Positions 42,612 to 51,839 of a stretch of DNA of 64,000 nucleotides are shown here, one piece after another. The position numbers were made by a program, and so were the translations under genes. Positions within the stretch are counted from its first letter, which is position 1. Every line of letters begins with the position of its first letter. Source of the DNA: Phytopseudomonas argentinensis (GTDB lineage: Bacteria > Pseudomonadota > Gammaproteobacteria > Pseudomonadales > Pseudomonadaceae); the NCBI RefSeq assembly GCF_900113905.1, contig NZ_FORC01000003.1, positions 642,882 through 706,881 on the forward strand, given 5' to 3'. The notes under the pieces are model-generated. The model did not search any database, was not told where the DNA came from, and worked only from the letters and a program-made list of their open reading frames with translations.

Positions 42612-42644
42612 GCTGCAGGCTTCAGGCAAGCGCCGGCCTGCAGC
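42612..42644. repeat. Inverted repeat between pstA and pstB
   Basis: GCTGCAGGC (42612-42620) and GCCTGCAGC (42636-42644) around a 15-nt loop, embedded in CTGCAGCTTGCAGC-type sequence seen intergenically in Pseudomonas. Confidence 0.6.
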
Positions 42645-42681
42645 TTGCAGCTACAGCCTATAGCCTCCGAAGGAGACTGGT

Positions 42682-43515
42682 ATGCAACACGAAACCGCTA
42701 CCCACGGCATCGACCTCGCGGCCTTGGGCCGTGACAAGCAGAGCCTCGATCTGGCCAACGAGACCACGGCCATCGAAGTGCCGGGCCTGAACCTGTTCTA
42801 TGGCGACAAGCAGGCGCTGTACGACGTCAAGATGAACATCCCCAAGCAGCGCGTGACGGCTTTCATCGGCCCTTCGGGCTGCGGCAAGTCGACCCTGCTG
42901 CGTACCTTCAACCGGATGAACGATTTGGTCGACGGCTGCCGCGTGGAAGGCGAGATCAACATCGATGGCCGCAACATCTACCGCAAGGGCGAAGACGTTG
43001 CCGAGCTGCGCCGCCGGGTCGGCATGGTGTTCCAGAAACCCAACCCGTTCCCCAAGAGCATCTACGAGAACGTGGTCTACGGCCTGCGTATCCAGGGCAT
43101 CAACCAGAAGCGCATCCTTGATGAGGCTGTCGAGTGGGGCTTGAAGAGCGCCGCCCTGTGGGATGAAGTGAAGGACCGTCTGCATGAGTCGGCCCTTGGC
43201 CTGTCCGGTGGTCAGCAGCAGCGTCTGGTGATCGCTCGTACCGTGGCGGTACAGCCCGAAGTGCTGCTGCTCGACGAGCCCTGCTCGGCACTCGACCCGA
43301 TCTCGACCCTGAAGGTCGAAGAACTGATCTACGAGCTGAAGTCCAAGTACACCATCGTCATCGTCACCCACAACATGCAGCAGGCCGCGCGCGTCTCGGA
43401 CTACACGGCCTTCATGTACATGGGCAAACTGGTGGAATTCGGCGACACCGACACGCTCTTCACCAATCCGGAGAAGAAGCAGACCGAAGACTACATCACC
43501 GGTCGTTACGGCTAA
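42682..43515 (+). CDS. pstB: Phosphate ABC transporter ATP-binding protein PstB
   Basis: 277 residues. Walker A IGPSGCGKSTLLRTFNRMND (with the PstB-typical NRMND), Q-loop VGMVFQKPNPFPKSIYENV, signature LSGGQQQRLVIARTVAV, Walker B VLLLDEPCSALDPIST and H-loop VTHNMQQAARVSD. It powers PstCA and takes part in PhoR signalling with PhoU. An N-terminal extension of about 30 residues precedes the ATPase core. Confidence 0.97.
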   Translation: MQHETATHGIDLAALGRDKQSLDLANETTAIEVPGLNLFYGDKQALYDVKMNIPKQRVTAFIGPSGCGKSTLLRTFNRMNDLVDGCRVEGEINIDGRNIYRKGEDVAELRRRVGMVFQKPNPFPKSIYENVVYGLRIQGINQKRILDEAVEWGLKSAALWDEVKDRLHESALGLSGGQQQRLVIARTVAVQPEVLLLDEPCSALDPISTLKVEELIYELKSKYTIVIVTHNMQQAARVSDYTAFMYMGKLVEFGDTDTLFTNPEKKQTEDYITGRYG

Positions 43516-43691
43516 GGCCCTGGTCCTTGCTTCCTGGCTGTGTCGGTGCTCATCGGGCGATCGGCACCGCTCTTCGCGCCAGAGCGCATTTGCACAAGCC
43601 TTGGTATTCATATTCAACGTGTAGGGTGCGTGGTGCCGCCAGGCGGTGCGTACCATGGGCACTCAGCCGGTAGCCTTCGCGGAGCGAACAG

Positions 43692-44420
43692 ATGATCAAC
43701 AAAGACAGCCTCACCCATCATATTTCCCAGCAGTTCAACGCTGAACTGGAAGAAGTACGCAGCCATCTTCTCGCCATGGGCGGTTTGGTGGAGAAGCAGG
43801 TCAACGATGCGGTGACCTCGCTGATCGAAGCTGACTCCGGCCTGGCGCAACAGGTGCGCGAGATCGATGACCAGATCAACCAGATGGAGCGCAACATCGA
43901 CGAGGAATGCGTGCGAATTCTCGCCCGGCGCCAGCCCGCTGCCTCGGATCTGCGCCTGATCATCAGCATTTCCAAGTCGGTGATCGACCTCGAGCGCATC
44001 GGTGACGAAGCCACCAAGATCGCCAAGCGCGCCATTCTGCTCACCGAAGAAGGCGAGTCGCCGCGCGGCTACGTCGAGGTTCGCCACATTGGCGACCAGG
44101 TACGCAAGATGGTTCAGGAAGCGCTGGATGCATTCGCCCGTTTCGATGCCGACCTGGCGCTGTCGGTCGCCCAGTACGACAAGACCGTGGACCGCGAATA
44201 CAAGACTGCCCTGCGTGAGTTGGTCACCTACATGATGGAAGACCCGCGCTCGATCTCCCGTGTCCTCAACGTGATCTGGGCGCTACGCTCCCTGGAGCGC
44301 ATCGGCGACCACGCACGCAACATTGCCGAGCTGGTGATCTACCTGGTACGCGGCACCGATGTGAAGCACATCGGCCTGACCCGCATGCAGGAAGAAGTGC
44401 AGGGCGGCGCCAGCGAGTGA
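43692..44420 (+). CDS. phoU: Phosphate-signalling regulator PhoU
   Basis: 242 residues with two PhoU three-helix repeats: ELEEVRSHLLAMGGLVEKQV near the start, and DLRLIISISKSVIDLERIGDEATKIAKRA and VIWALRSLERIGDHARNIAEL, carrying the metal-binding E/D-x-x-x-D signature. PhoU silences PhoR when phosphate is ample. It lies 176 bases after pstB; AAGCCTTGG...TTCGCGGAGCG before the ATG contains a weak ribosome binding site. Confidence 0.96.
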   Translation: MINKDSLTHHISQQFNAELEEVRSHLLAMGGLVEKQVNDAVTSLIEADSGLAQQVREIDDQINQMERNIDEECVRILARRQPAASDLRLIISISKSVIDLERIGDEATKIAKRAILLTEEGESPRGYVEVRHIGDQVRKMVQEALDAFARFDADLALSVAQYDKTVDREYKTALRELVTYMMEDPRSISRVLNVIWALRSLERIGDHARNIAELVIYLVRGTDVKHIGLTRMQEEVQGGASE

Positions 44421-44549
44421 CCGCACGCTCTTGGCCATGTGCAGGTGCGGCCGCGGGTCTGCCTGCACGTGGCGGCAGCGGTTATGCTTTAGTGTTGGCA
44501 ATGAGCCAGTGCTCACGTCTATGCTAATGACCATTCGAGGGAGTGGTCG

Positions 44550-45452
44550 ATGAGCAAAGTTAGTGTGCTGGTGGTGGACGACGCCACCTTTATCCGCGAT
44601 CTGGTGAAAAAGGGGTTGCGTGACAACCTTCCCGGCATCCAGATCGAGGAAGCGGTAAACGGGCGCAAGGCCCAGCAGCTTCTTGGTCGAAACCCGATCG
44701 ATCTGATTCTGTGTGATTGGGAAATGCCGGAGATGTCCGGTCTTGAGCTGCTGCAATGGTGCCGTGAGCAGGAATCGCTGAAAGGCGTGCCCTTTATCAT
44801 GGTCACCAGCCGCGGCGACAAGGAAAACGTGGTGCAGGCCATTCAGGCCGGCGTTTCGGATTTCATCGGCAAGCCGTTTTCCAACGAGCAGTTGATCACC
44901 AAGGTCAAGAAGGCCCTGCAGCGCGCCGGCAAGCTGGCGGCGCTGATGTCCGCTGCTCCGCCGAAAATGCTCAGCACTGGCGCCTTCGCCAACGATTCGC
45001 TGGCCGCCCTGACCGGTGGCAAGACCGAAGTGGTGCGGCCTGCCGCGCCCACGCCAGCGGCAGCCTTTGCGCCGAGCCCTGCAGCTGCGCCTGCCAAGGC
45101 TGCCGCGGCGCCGGCCGGCCGGGGCCAGGGGCAGTTGCGCTTGCCAGGCGGCATGATGGCCTGCGTGGTCAAGGCGCTGAGCCTCAAGGAAGCGTTACTG
45201 GTGGTCAAGCGTGGCGAGTTGTTGCCGCAGGTGCTGGAGAGCGCGGTGCTCGACCTCGAGCAGGGTGAGGCCTCGGAAGTGGCGCGTCTCAATGGCTACC
45301 TGCACAGCGTTTCCGCCTTCGAACCCAAGCCGGACAGCGAATGGCTGCAGGTGGTGTTTCGCTTCGTCGACCGTGACCCGCAGAAGATGGACTACCTGTC
45401 CCGGCTGATCGCCCGGGGTACCGCCCAGAAACACTTCTCCCCGGGCGCCTGA
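44550..45452 (+). CDS. CheY-like response regulator with C-terminal PilZ-like domain
   Basis: 300 residues. The receiver domain at 1-125 has D10-D11, phospho-acceptor D56 (LILCDWEMPEMSG), Thr in FIMVTSRGD and KPF at the end. An Ala/Pro-rich linker (about 150-195) leads to a C-terminal domain of about 95 residues (PGGMMACVVKALSLKEALLV to KMDYLSRLIARG) that looks PilZ-like but lacks an obvious RxxxR motif. A gene of this kind follows phoU in P. aeruginosa as I recall. Its kinase and output are unknown. Confidence 0.82.
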   Translation: MSKVSVLVVDDATFIRDLVKKGLRDNLPGIQIEEAVNGRKAQQLLGRNPIDLILCDWEMPEMSGLELLQWCREQESLKGVPFIMVTSRGDKENVVQAIQAGVSDFIGKPFSNEQLITKVKKALQRAGKLAALMSAAPPKMLSTGAFANDSLAALTGGKTEVVRPAAPTPAAAFAPSPAAAPAKAAAAPAGRGQGQLRLPGGMMACVVKALSLKEALLVVKRGELLPQVLESAVLDLEQGEASEVARLNGYLHSVSAFEPKPDSEWLQVVFRFVDRDPQKMDYLSRLIARGTAQKHFSPGA

Positions 45453-45504
45453 CAGGGGCTCGTCCGCCAGTGGCCGAGCCCTGTCACTCAGGCTCTGTCT
45501 TCGC

Positions 45505-46923
45505 TTAGGCCACCTCGTTGAGGTGGCGTTGCCAGGACTCCGGAATCTGCTGCAGCTTCGGGTAGTTGAGCGCTTCGAGCTGCTGGGCCTGGAGCAGGAA
45601 CGGCGTGTGCCGTAGGTGCTCCGGCAGATGGCGTAGCTCCGGAATCCACAGACTGACGTATTCGCCCTTCGGGTCGTATTCGCGTGCCTGCTTGAGGGCG
45701 TTGAAGGTGCGCTTGAGTCGCGGGTCGCTGCCGACCCCGGTCAGGTAGGCCCAGTTGCCCCAGTTACTGGCCGGGTCGTAGTCGATCAGGTGTTCTTCGA
45801 ACCAGGCTGCGCCGTGGCGCCAATCCTGTTGCAGGTCGCTGACCAGGTAGCTGGCCACCACCTGGCGACCGCGGTTGGACATATAGCCGGTGGCGCTCAG
45901 CTCACGCATGTTGGCGTCCACCAGCGGCATGCCGGTGCGGCCCTGAGCCCAGTGTTCGAAGCGCTCGTCGATCTGCTGCGGCGCGCGCTCGGTGGCCTTC
46001 AGCCCGCCGGCTTCGAAAAGCATCTGCCCGTGGCGTTGCAGGGTGCAGCGGAAAAACTCGCGCCACAACAGCTCCAGCCACAGCCAGTAGGTCGATTCAT
46101 TGGCACCGTAAAGTGCCTCATGGCGACGCAGCTCGGCCGCGGTTCGGCGTGGCGACAGCGCGCCGTTGGCCAGCCAGGGCGAGAACTTCGAGGAGTACTC
46201 GCTGCCGATCATGCCGTTACGGGTGTCCTTGTAGGTGCGCACGTTCTGGCTGTCCCACAGGTAATCGCGCAGCCGCGCCAGGGCCGCCGCCTCGCCACCG
46301 GAGAAGGGGAACGCGCTCGGTACCACGCTCAGGGCATCGCCCAGGCCCAGCTGCGATTGGGTCGGCAGGCTGAAGGCCTGGGCGTCCACGCCTTCCGGCA
46401 GCGGCGGGAGCTGATCGGGCGCGGGGTGCGGCTGGAATACATATTGGCGGGCATCGATCAGCGCCCGGAACTGGCTGTAGACCTGGGGCAGTTGCTCGAG
46501 CGGGCAGGGCAGATCGGCCTCGCTGAACAGCCCGTTGCCCTGGGCGGTCCGTAGCGGCACGCTGCCCAGGGCGTCCCGTACCCGGGCAAGCACCGTACGC
46601 TCCTGCGGGGCTATCTCGTCGAGCGTCAGCACTTGGCGCATATCGAACTGGCCGGCCAGTTGCACGATGACCTCTTCCGGCTTGCCGGACACCACCAGCA
46701 GCTTCGAGCCGCGCTGGCGCAGCGCGCTGTCGAGGGCGGTGAGGCTTTCCAGCAGGAAACGCCCACGGTGTACGCCGATGCGCCGACTGCCGAATTCATC
46801 GAACTGCAGCAATGCCGGGTCGAGCACATAGACCGGCAGCAGACAGTTGGCGCTGAGGGCGGCCTGCAGGGCAGGATGATCGTCGAGACGTAAATCCTGT
46901 TTGAACCAGAGCAGCGCGCGCAT
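45505..46923 (-). CDS. phr: Cryptochrome-DASH / photolyase-family flavoprotein
   Basis: 472 residues from ATG 46923, which has AAGGA at the right distance; two upstream Met codons are less likely. The N-terminal antenna domain starts MRALLWFKQDLRLDDHPALQ. FAD-binding motifs include NGMIGSEYSSKFSPWLANGA, LLWREFFRCTL, MPLVDANMRELSATGYMSNR, and NWGNWAYLTGVGSDPR, which is the DASH signature. DASH proteins repair cyclobutane dimers in single-stranded DNA with blue light. It is monocistronic and divergent from the MarC gene. Confidence 0.92.
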   Translation of the reverse strand: MRALLWFKQDLRLDDHPALQAALSANCLLPVYVLDPALLQFDEFGSRRIGVHRGRFLLESLTALDSALRQRGSKLLVVSGKPEEVIVQLAGQFDMRQVLTLDEIAPQERTVLARVRDALGSVPLRTAQGNGLFSEADLPCPLEQLPQVYSQFRALIDARQYVFQPHPAPDQLPPLPEGVDAQAFSLPTQSQLGLGDALSVVPSAFPFSGGEAAALARLRDYLWDSQNVRTYKDTRNGMIGSEYSSKFSPWLANGALSPRRTAAELRRHEALYGANESTYWLWLELLWREFFRCTLQRHGQMLFEAGGLKATERAPQQIDERFEHWAQGRTGMPLVDANMRELSATGYMSNRGRQVVASYLVSDLQQDWRHGAAWFEEHLIDYDPASNWGNWAYLTGVGSDPRLKRTFNALKQAREYDPKGEYVSLWIPELRHLPEHLRHTPFLLQAQQLEALNYPKLQQIPESWQRHLNEVA

Positions 46924-47094
46924 GGAGTGTTCCTTCATAGTCGACTGCCTATTGATCGCGCAGAGGTACGACAAGTTCAGCGCCGTCCAGCGGCGACCGA
47001 TGGCGGGCGTTCAGGCCCAGATGAAGACATTGCCGACTGACGCCGGGTGCGTCAGCCACTAGACTGTGCGGCTGTTTTTCAGGAGCCCCGTACA

Positions 47095-47688
47095 ATGGAT
47101 ATCTTCAGCATCGCCGTGTTGCTGTTTCTGGTCACCGACCCGTTCGGCAATATCGCCATCTTTATAGCCGCCTTGAAGAACGTCGCCCCCGAGCGGCGCC
47201 TCTGGGTAGCTGCGCGCGAGCTGCTGTTCGCCCTGGCATTGCTGCTGTTGTTCCTTACCTTTGGTGACAAAGTGCTCAGCGCGCTGGGCCTGTCGCGGGA
47301 GGCAACTGCGATTGCCGGCGGTATCATCCTGTTCGTCATCGCCATGCGCCTGATCTTTCCAAGCCCCCAGGGCGTGCTGGGCGATGTGCCCGATGGCGAA
47401 CCGATGCTGGTGCCGCTGGCCACGCCGGCGGTGGCCGGACCCTCGGCACTGGCGGTCCTGATGACCTTGCGCAATACCCACGAAGGCGCACTCTGGGAGC
47501 TTTACCTGGCATTGGTCATGGCCTGGGCCGCGACCGCATTCATCCTGCTGCAGGCTTCGTTCCTGCAGCGTTTCCTCGGCCCTCGCGGGCTGACCGCAGT
47601 GGAGCGGCTGATGGGCATGCTGTTGATCATGCTCAGCGTCGACATGCTGCTGGACAACATTCAGAGCGTATTGCATATCCAGCCATGA
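47095..47688 (+). CDS. MarC/YhgN family integral membrane protein
   Basis: 197 residues from ATG 47095 behind AGGAG; the longer frame is not needed. Six TM helices, with the MarC motifs FLVTDPFGNIAIFIAALKNV, IAGGIILFVIAMRLIFPSPQ and PLATPAVAGPSALAVLMTLR. Despite the name, the family is not shown to affect multiple antibiotic resistance. It overlaps the amidase gene by four bases. Confidence 0.92.
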   Translation: MDIFSIAVLLFLVTDPFGNIAIFIAALKNVAPERRLWVAARELLFALALLLLFLTFGDKVLSALGLSREATAIAGGIILFVIAMRLIFPSPQGVLGDVPDGEPMLVPLATPAVAGPSALAVLMTLRNTHEGALWELYLALVMAWAATAFILLQASFLQRFLGPRGLTAVERLMGMLLIMLSVDMLLDNIQSVLHIQP

Positions 47689-48467
47689 AATATCTCAGCC
47701 TAGCCTTGTTTGCCTTCCTGCTTGCCGGCTGTAGCAGCGGCCCGCGTATCGATCACAGCTACACCGCCAGCGGGCAGAGCAGTCGCGTGCAGTACATCGT
47801 GCTGCACTACACCTCGGCGGATCTGCCGCGTTCGCTGGAGTTGCTGACCAAGGAAGAGGTCAGCGCCCACTACCTGATCAACGCCGTGCCGCCGACCATC
47901 TACCAGCTGGTCGATGAGAACCGCCGGGCCTGGCACGCCGGGGTCAGCGAGTGGCAGGGGCGCACCTGGCTCAACGGCACCACCATCGGCATCGAGCTGA
48001 TCAACCAGGGTTATTTCGACACGCCCAAGGGCCGCTACTGGCAGCCGTACGCACAGGCGCAGATCGATGCGCTGATCGTCCTGCTCAAGGACATCATGGC
48101 GCGCCACCAGTTGCCGCCGGGCAGCATCATCGGGCATAGCGATATAGCGCCGCAGCGCAAGGTCGATCCGGGCCCGCTGTTCCCCTGGAAGCAGCTGGCC
48201 GACGCAGGCCTGATGCCGTGGCCGAACGCGCAGGTGGTGGCCCGCCAGCAGGCGGTATTCAGCGTGGCACTGCCGAGTGTCGAATGGTTTCAGCAGCAGT
48301 TGGCCGAGCAGGGCTATGAGGTGCCGACCAGCGGTGTGCTCGACGAGGCCACCCGCAACGTGATTCGCGCCTTCCAGATGAAATACCGGCAGGCGCTTTA
48401 CGATGGCCAGCCGGACGCGGAAACCGCAGCCCTGCTGCTGGAGGTCAATCGCCTCGCCAAGCACTGA
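47685..48467 (+). CDS. ampDh2: N-acetylmuramoyl-L-alanine amidase lipoprotein, AmpDh2-like
   Basis: 260 residues with a lipoprotein signal ending in LLAGCSSG, so outer-membrane or periplasmic. Zn-amidase (AmpD/Amidase_2) motifs: IVLHYTSADLPRSLELLTKE (zinc His), WHAGVSEWQGRTWLNGTTIG, GHSDIAPQRKVDPGPLFPW (second His and Asp). A C-terminal peptidoglycan-binding domain (YEVPTSGVLDEATRNVIRAF) is also present. It cleaves anhydro-muropeptides. In P. aeruginosa ampDh2 neighbours kinB-algB, as here. Confidence 0.93.
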   Translation: MKYLSLALFAFLLAGCSSGPRIDHSYTASGQSSRVQYIVLHYTSADLPRSLELLTKEEVSAHYLINAVPPTIYQLVDENRRAWHAGVSEWQGRTWLNGTTIGIELINQGYFDTPKGRYWQPYAQAQIDALIVLLKDIMARHQLPPGSIIGHSDIAPQRKVDPGPLFPWKQLADAGLMPWPNAQVVARQQAVFSVALPSVEWFQQQLAEQGYEVPTSGVLDEATRNVIRAFQMKYRQALYDGQPDAETAALLLEVNRLAKH

Positions 48468-48488
48468 GGCTCGCCAGCCGGGCAGGGC

Positions 48489-50273
48489 TTACAGGGGCAG
48501 GGCGAGATGGAAGCGTGCGCCCTGGCCGGGCTGGGATTCGGCGCCAATGCGACCGCCATGCAGCTGGACGATCTCCTTGCACAGCGCCAGGCCGAGGCCG
48601 GCACCGCCTTTCTTGTGGCCGATCTGCACGAAGGGCTCGAACAGCCTGGCCTGCTGGCCGTAGGCAATCCCTTCGCCTTCATCCTCGACACTGATCAACA
48701 GCCGTTCATCCTGGCGCTGGGCCGCAAGGCGCAGGGTGCCGCCTTCCGGACTGTGGCGCAGGGCATTGTCGATCAGGTGGTCGAGCACCCGCTCGATCTG
48801 TGCCCGGTCCAGGTGGGTGCGGGGCAACCCATCGCCCACCTCCAGCGCCATGTGAATCTGCCGTGCTTGAGCCTTGCCGAGATGGCGCTTGACGGCGTTT
48901 TCCAGCAGTTCGGGGATGTCACAGGGGGCCCGCTCCAGTTTCTGCACGCCGCTCTGGTAGCGCGAGAAATTCAGCAGGTCCTCGATCAGGTGCACCAGGC
49001 GCTCCATCTCTTCTTCGACGATGCGCACCAGATCAGCTTCGCGCGATTCTTTGGCGAACGTGCTGCGTTCGCGCAGCAGGCCAAAGGCCATGTGCATGCC
49101 GGTTACCGGGGTGCGCAGTTCGTGGGAGGCGCGTAGCACGAACTCATTGCGTGCCCGCTCGAAGGCGCGCTGCTCGGTCACGTCATGCAGCACCATCACG
49201 GCGCCAAGGATATGCCCCTGGCTGTGGCTGACCGGCGTCAGGCTGTAGTTGAGCAGGCGGGTTTCGCCATTGGCCTCGACCTGCAGATCCGCCAGGCGCT
49301 GCTCCAGGTTGTGGCCTTGCAGCACGTGCTGCAGTTGCTCGTCCAGTTCCGGGCGGCCGAGGGCGTGGCCGGGCGTCTGGCCGAGCGGCTGATCGTTCCA
49401 GCCAAGCTGGCGCTGGGCGACCGGGTTGAAATGTTCCAGCAGGCCGTCGCGACCAAAGATCAACAGGCCGTCATCGATGCTGTCGAGCACCGCCTGCAGG
49501 CGCCGCTGCTCGGACATCAGCGCCTCGACGTTACTGCTCTTGAACTGGCGCAGGCTTTCGGCCATCAGGCCAAAGCGGCGGCTTAGCGCCGACAGTTCGG
49601 CCACCGGGGTGATCGGCAGGGTGACCTGAAAGTCGCCGCGGCCGATCTGGTCGGCGGCGCGGGCCAGGGCATCGATCGGCTGGCCAACCCGACGGGCGAT
49701 GGTGTGCGCGGTAATGAAACCGATCACCAGTACCGCCAGGCCAACCAGGCCCAGCAGGCCGGCGATCAGCCAGGCCCGTTCGCGGGACTGCGCTTCCGAT
49801 ACCTTGACTGCCGATACGTAGCGAATTTGCAAGGTATTGAGTCGATCACGCACGGTTTCGATGGTCTTGGCGAAATCGTCGTTGGTCAGCAGCTGGTCGC
49901 GAATCGTGAGCGGGTCTTCGAGCAGCGTGCTGAATTTCTGGTAGGCGCTCTGGATCTCGAGCATCTCCTGGCGATCGGTATCGGTTGCGCTGTGTTGCAG
50001 ACTGTCGGTGAGCCAGCCGCGGATGCGCTGGTCGGACTCCCGAAGGGCCTGCACCGTCCGCTCATCGAAGTCCTCGCCGAGCATCATGAACAGTTGCCTG
50101 CCCAGTTCCTGGCGCAGATCCAGGCTGGTGCTGATGACTTCCAGATTGTGCGCCAGCGAGCGGTTCTGCGATTGGGTCAGCTGCAGCACGCTGAATATAC
50201 CCAGGCTCAGCCCGAGCAAGGCGACGGTAAGCAGCGCACTGGTGCTGAGAAACAGCTTGCTGCGCAGTTTCAT
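48489..50273 (-). CDS. kinB: Sensor histidine kinase KinB
   Basis: 594 residues from ATG 50273, which overlaps the algB stop (ATGA); this matches the known KinB length. TM1 (LFLSTSALLTVALLGLSLGI) is followed by a periplasmic helical sensor (about 35-170), TM2 (LIAGLLGLVGLAVLVIGFIT), HAMP, PAS (VLDSIDDGLLIFGRDGLLEH) and a HisKA with FVLRASHELRTPVTGMH. The HATPase follows with HLIDNALRHSPEGG and GLGLALCKEIVQLHGG. KinB dephosphorylates AlgB, controlling alginate and virulence in P. aeruginosa. Confidence 0.96.
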   Translation of the reverse strand: MKLRSKLFLSTSALLTVALLGLSLGIFSVLQLTQSQNRSLAHNLEVISTSLDLRQELGRQLFMMLGEDFDERTVQALRESDQRIRGWLTDSLQHSATDTDRQEMLEIQSAYQKFSTLLEDPLTIRDQLLTNDDFAKTIETVRDRLNTLQIRYVSAVKVSEAQSRERAWLIAGLLGLVGLAVLVIGFITAHTIARRVGQPIDALARAADQIGRGDFQVTLPITPVAELSALSRRFGLMAESLRQFKSSNVEALMSEQRRLQAVLDSIDDGLLIFGRDGLLEHFNPVAQRQLGWNDQPLGQTPGHALGRPELDEQLQHVLQGHNLEQRLADLQVEANGETRLLNYSLTPVSHSQGHILGAVMVLHDVTEQRAFERARNEFVLRASHELRTPVTGMHMAFGLLRERSTFAKESREADLVRIVEEEMERLVHLIEDLLNFSRYQSGVQKLERAPCDIPELLENAVKRHLGKAQARQIHMALEVGDGLPRTHLDRAQIERVLDHLIDNALRHSPEGGTLRLAAQRQDERLLISVEDEGEGIAYGQQARLFEPFVQIGHKKGGAGLGLALCKEIVQLHGGRIGAESQPGQGARFHLALPL

Positions 50274-51613
50274 AGGCCAAGCTGCTTGCGTTTGCGATAG
50301 AGCGTCGAGGCATCGATGCCCAGCGTCTTGGCTGCCTGGTCCAGGGTGTCGCTGTTGGCCAGGACCGCGGCGATATGCGCCTTTTCCAGCTCCTCGAGGC
50401 TCAGGTCGGCGCCCACGCGGGGGGCGCTGTTGGCTGCCGGTGCACTCATGCCGAGGTGGGCGACTTCCACCCATTCACCCGGGCAGATGATGCTGGCCCG
50501 TTCGATCACGTTGCGCAGCTCACGGATGTTCCCCGGCCACTGGTAGGTCAGCAGCGCCTTGGTCGCATCGTCGCTGAAACCTCGGGCCGGGCGCGCGTAG
50601 TCCTTGACGAAACGCGCGAGGAAACGCGCAGCCAGGGTCAGGATGTCATCGGCACGTTCGCGTAGCGGCGGCAACGTCAGGGTGATGACGTTGAGGCGAT
50701 ACAGCAGGTCTTCACGGAAATGCCCTTCCTTGACCATCTCGTTGAGGTCGCGGTTGGTCGCTGCGAGGATGCGCACGTCGGCATGACGGGTCACCGGGTC
50801 GCCGACGCGCTCGTATTCCTTGTCCTGAATGAAGCGCAGCAGCTTGGGCTGCAGGGTCAACGGGAAGTCACCGATTTCGTCGAGGAACAGGGTGCCGCCA
50901 TCTGCCTGGTTGACCCGGCCCAGGGTGCTTTCGCTGGCGCCGGTGAAAGCGCCGCGGCTGTGACCGAACAGCTCGCTTTCCATCAGCTCGGCGGTCAGCG
51001 ACGGGCAGTTGATGGTTACGCAGGACTTCTTGGCGCGTCGGCTCCAGCCGTGAATGGCGCGTGCCAGTTCGCCCTTGCCGGTGCCCGACTCGCCGAGGAT
51101 GAGGATGTTGGCGTCGGTGGCCGCGACCTGCCGGGCGGTTTCCAGGATCGCCATCATTGCCGGGCTGTGCGAATCGATGCCGTCGCTCGGTTTGCGCACT
51201 TCGCCTTCCAGTGCCTCAAGGCGTGCCGAGAGCTGGCGTACTTCCAGCTGCTTGGCAGCGGCCAGGCGCAGTTGATCGGGGCTGCACGGCTTGACCAGGT
51301 AATCAGCCGCGCCGGCCTGCATGGCATCTACCGCACTGTCGATGGCCGAGTGCGCCGTGACGATGACCACGCGCATCCAGGGCGCCTGGATGCGCATCTG
51401 CGCGAGCACATCCAGGCCGTTCTCATCCCCCAGGCGCAAGTCGAGGAAGCACATGTCGAACACTTGTCTCTGCAGCAGCGACTCGGCCTGCGCCGCGCTA
51501 TTGGCAGTAGTGACCTGATAGCCCTCGTCTTCCAGGCAATAGCGGAAGGTGCGCAGGATAGCCGCTTCGTCGTCGACCAGTAGGATGCGCCCGCTCTGAC
51601 CTGTTGCTTCCAT
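50270..51613 (-). CDS. algB: NtrC-family response regulator AlgB
   Basis: 447 residues: receiver (phospho-acceptor D58 in CFLDLRLGDENG), AAA+ domain with Walker A LGESGTGKGELARAIH, the sigma-54 contact loop GAFTGA, Walker B GGTLFLDEIGDFP, and a Fis-type C-terminal helix-turn-helix (LDQAAKTLGIDASTLYRKRK). In P. aeruginosa AlgB promotes alginate expression and its need for RpoN there is disputed; here GAFTGA is intact. The divergent gap to the BON gene holds two TGCA-N3-TGCA dyads, 47-92 bp upstream of the algB start. Confidence 0.96.
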   Translation of the reverse strand: MEATGQSGRILLVDDEAAILRTFRYCLEDEGYQVTTANSAAQAESLLQRQVFDMCFLDLRLGDENGLDVLAQMRIQAPWMRVVIVTAHSAIDSAVDAMQAGAADYLVKPCSPDQLRLAAAKQLEVRQLSARLEALEGEVRKPSDGIDSHSPAMMAILETARQVAATDANILILGESGTGKGELARAIHGWSRRAKKSCVTINCPSLTAELMESELFGHSRGAFTGASESTLGRVNQADGGTLFLDEIGDFPLTLQPKLLRFIQDKEYERVGDPVTRHADVRILAATNRDLNEMVKEGHFREDLLYRLNVITLTLPPLRERADDILTLAARFLARFVKDYARPARGFSDDATKALLTYQWPGNIRELRNVIERASIICPGEWVEVAHLGMSAPAANSAPRVGADLSLEELEKAHIAAVLANSDTLDQAAKTLGIDASTLYRKRKQLGL

Positions 51614-51659
51614 TTACATGCTCCATGGGATGAATGGCAGAGATTAGTCTGAAAATCTT

Positions 51660-51705
51660 CGTGCAAGTTGCACGGCTAGTATGACCCGATCTTGCATCGT
51701 GCAAG
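51660..51705. promoter_or_regulatory. Paired TGCA-N3-TGCA dyads (candidate enhancer for the BON-gene promoter)
   Basis: CGTGCAAGTTGCACG (51660-51674) and CTTGCATCGTGCAAG (51691-51705) are both dyads with TGCA-N3-TGCA cores at 51662 and 51693, 31 bp apart. They lie 109 and 78 bases before the sigma-54 -24 element at 51771. The same geometry recurs at 53226-53267. Confidence 0.65.
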
Positions 51706-51770
51706 CGGGCAATAGCCAGGCTTTGGATTTAAACAGCTGATTTTAGTTGGTTTTTATTTTTACAGGTGGC

Positions 51771-51786
51771 TGGCACAGCACTTGCG
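51771..51786 (+). promoter_or_regulatory. Sigma-54 promoter of the BON-domain operon
   Basis: TGGCACA-GCAC-TTGCG matches the -24/-12 consensus (TGGCACR-N4-TTGCW) with GG and GC correctly placed. It lies 54 bases before the ATG of the BON-domain gene, and is preceded by an AT-rich segment that could bind IHF. Confidence 0.8.
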
Positions 51787-51839
51787 ACGCTCTCCGGTCC
51801 GCTTGCGGGCGGCTTTTTTAGCAGAGAAGGAGGCGTTAC

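Noticed and set aside
43515..43691. Small gene or terminator between pstB and phoU
   Set aside because: Only imperfect GGTGCGT repeats and no open frame with a start; nothing firm enough to annotate.
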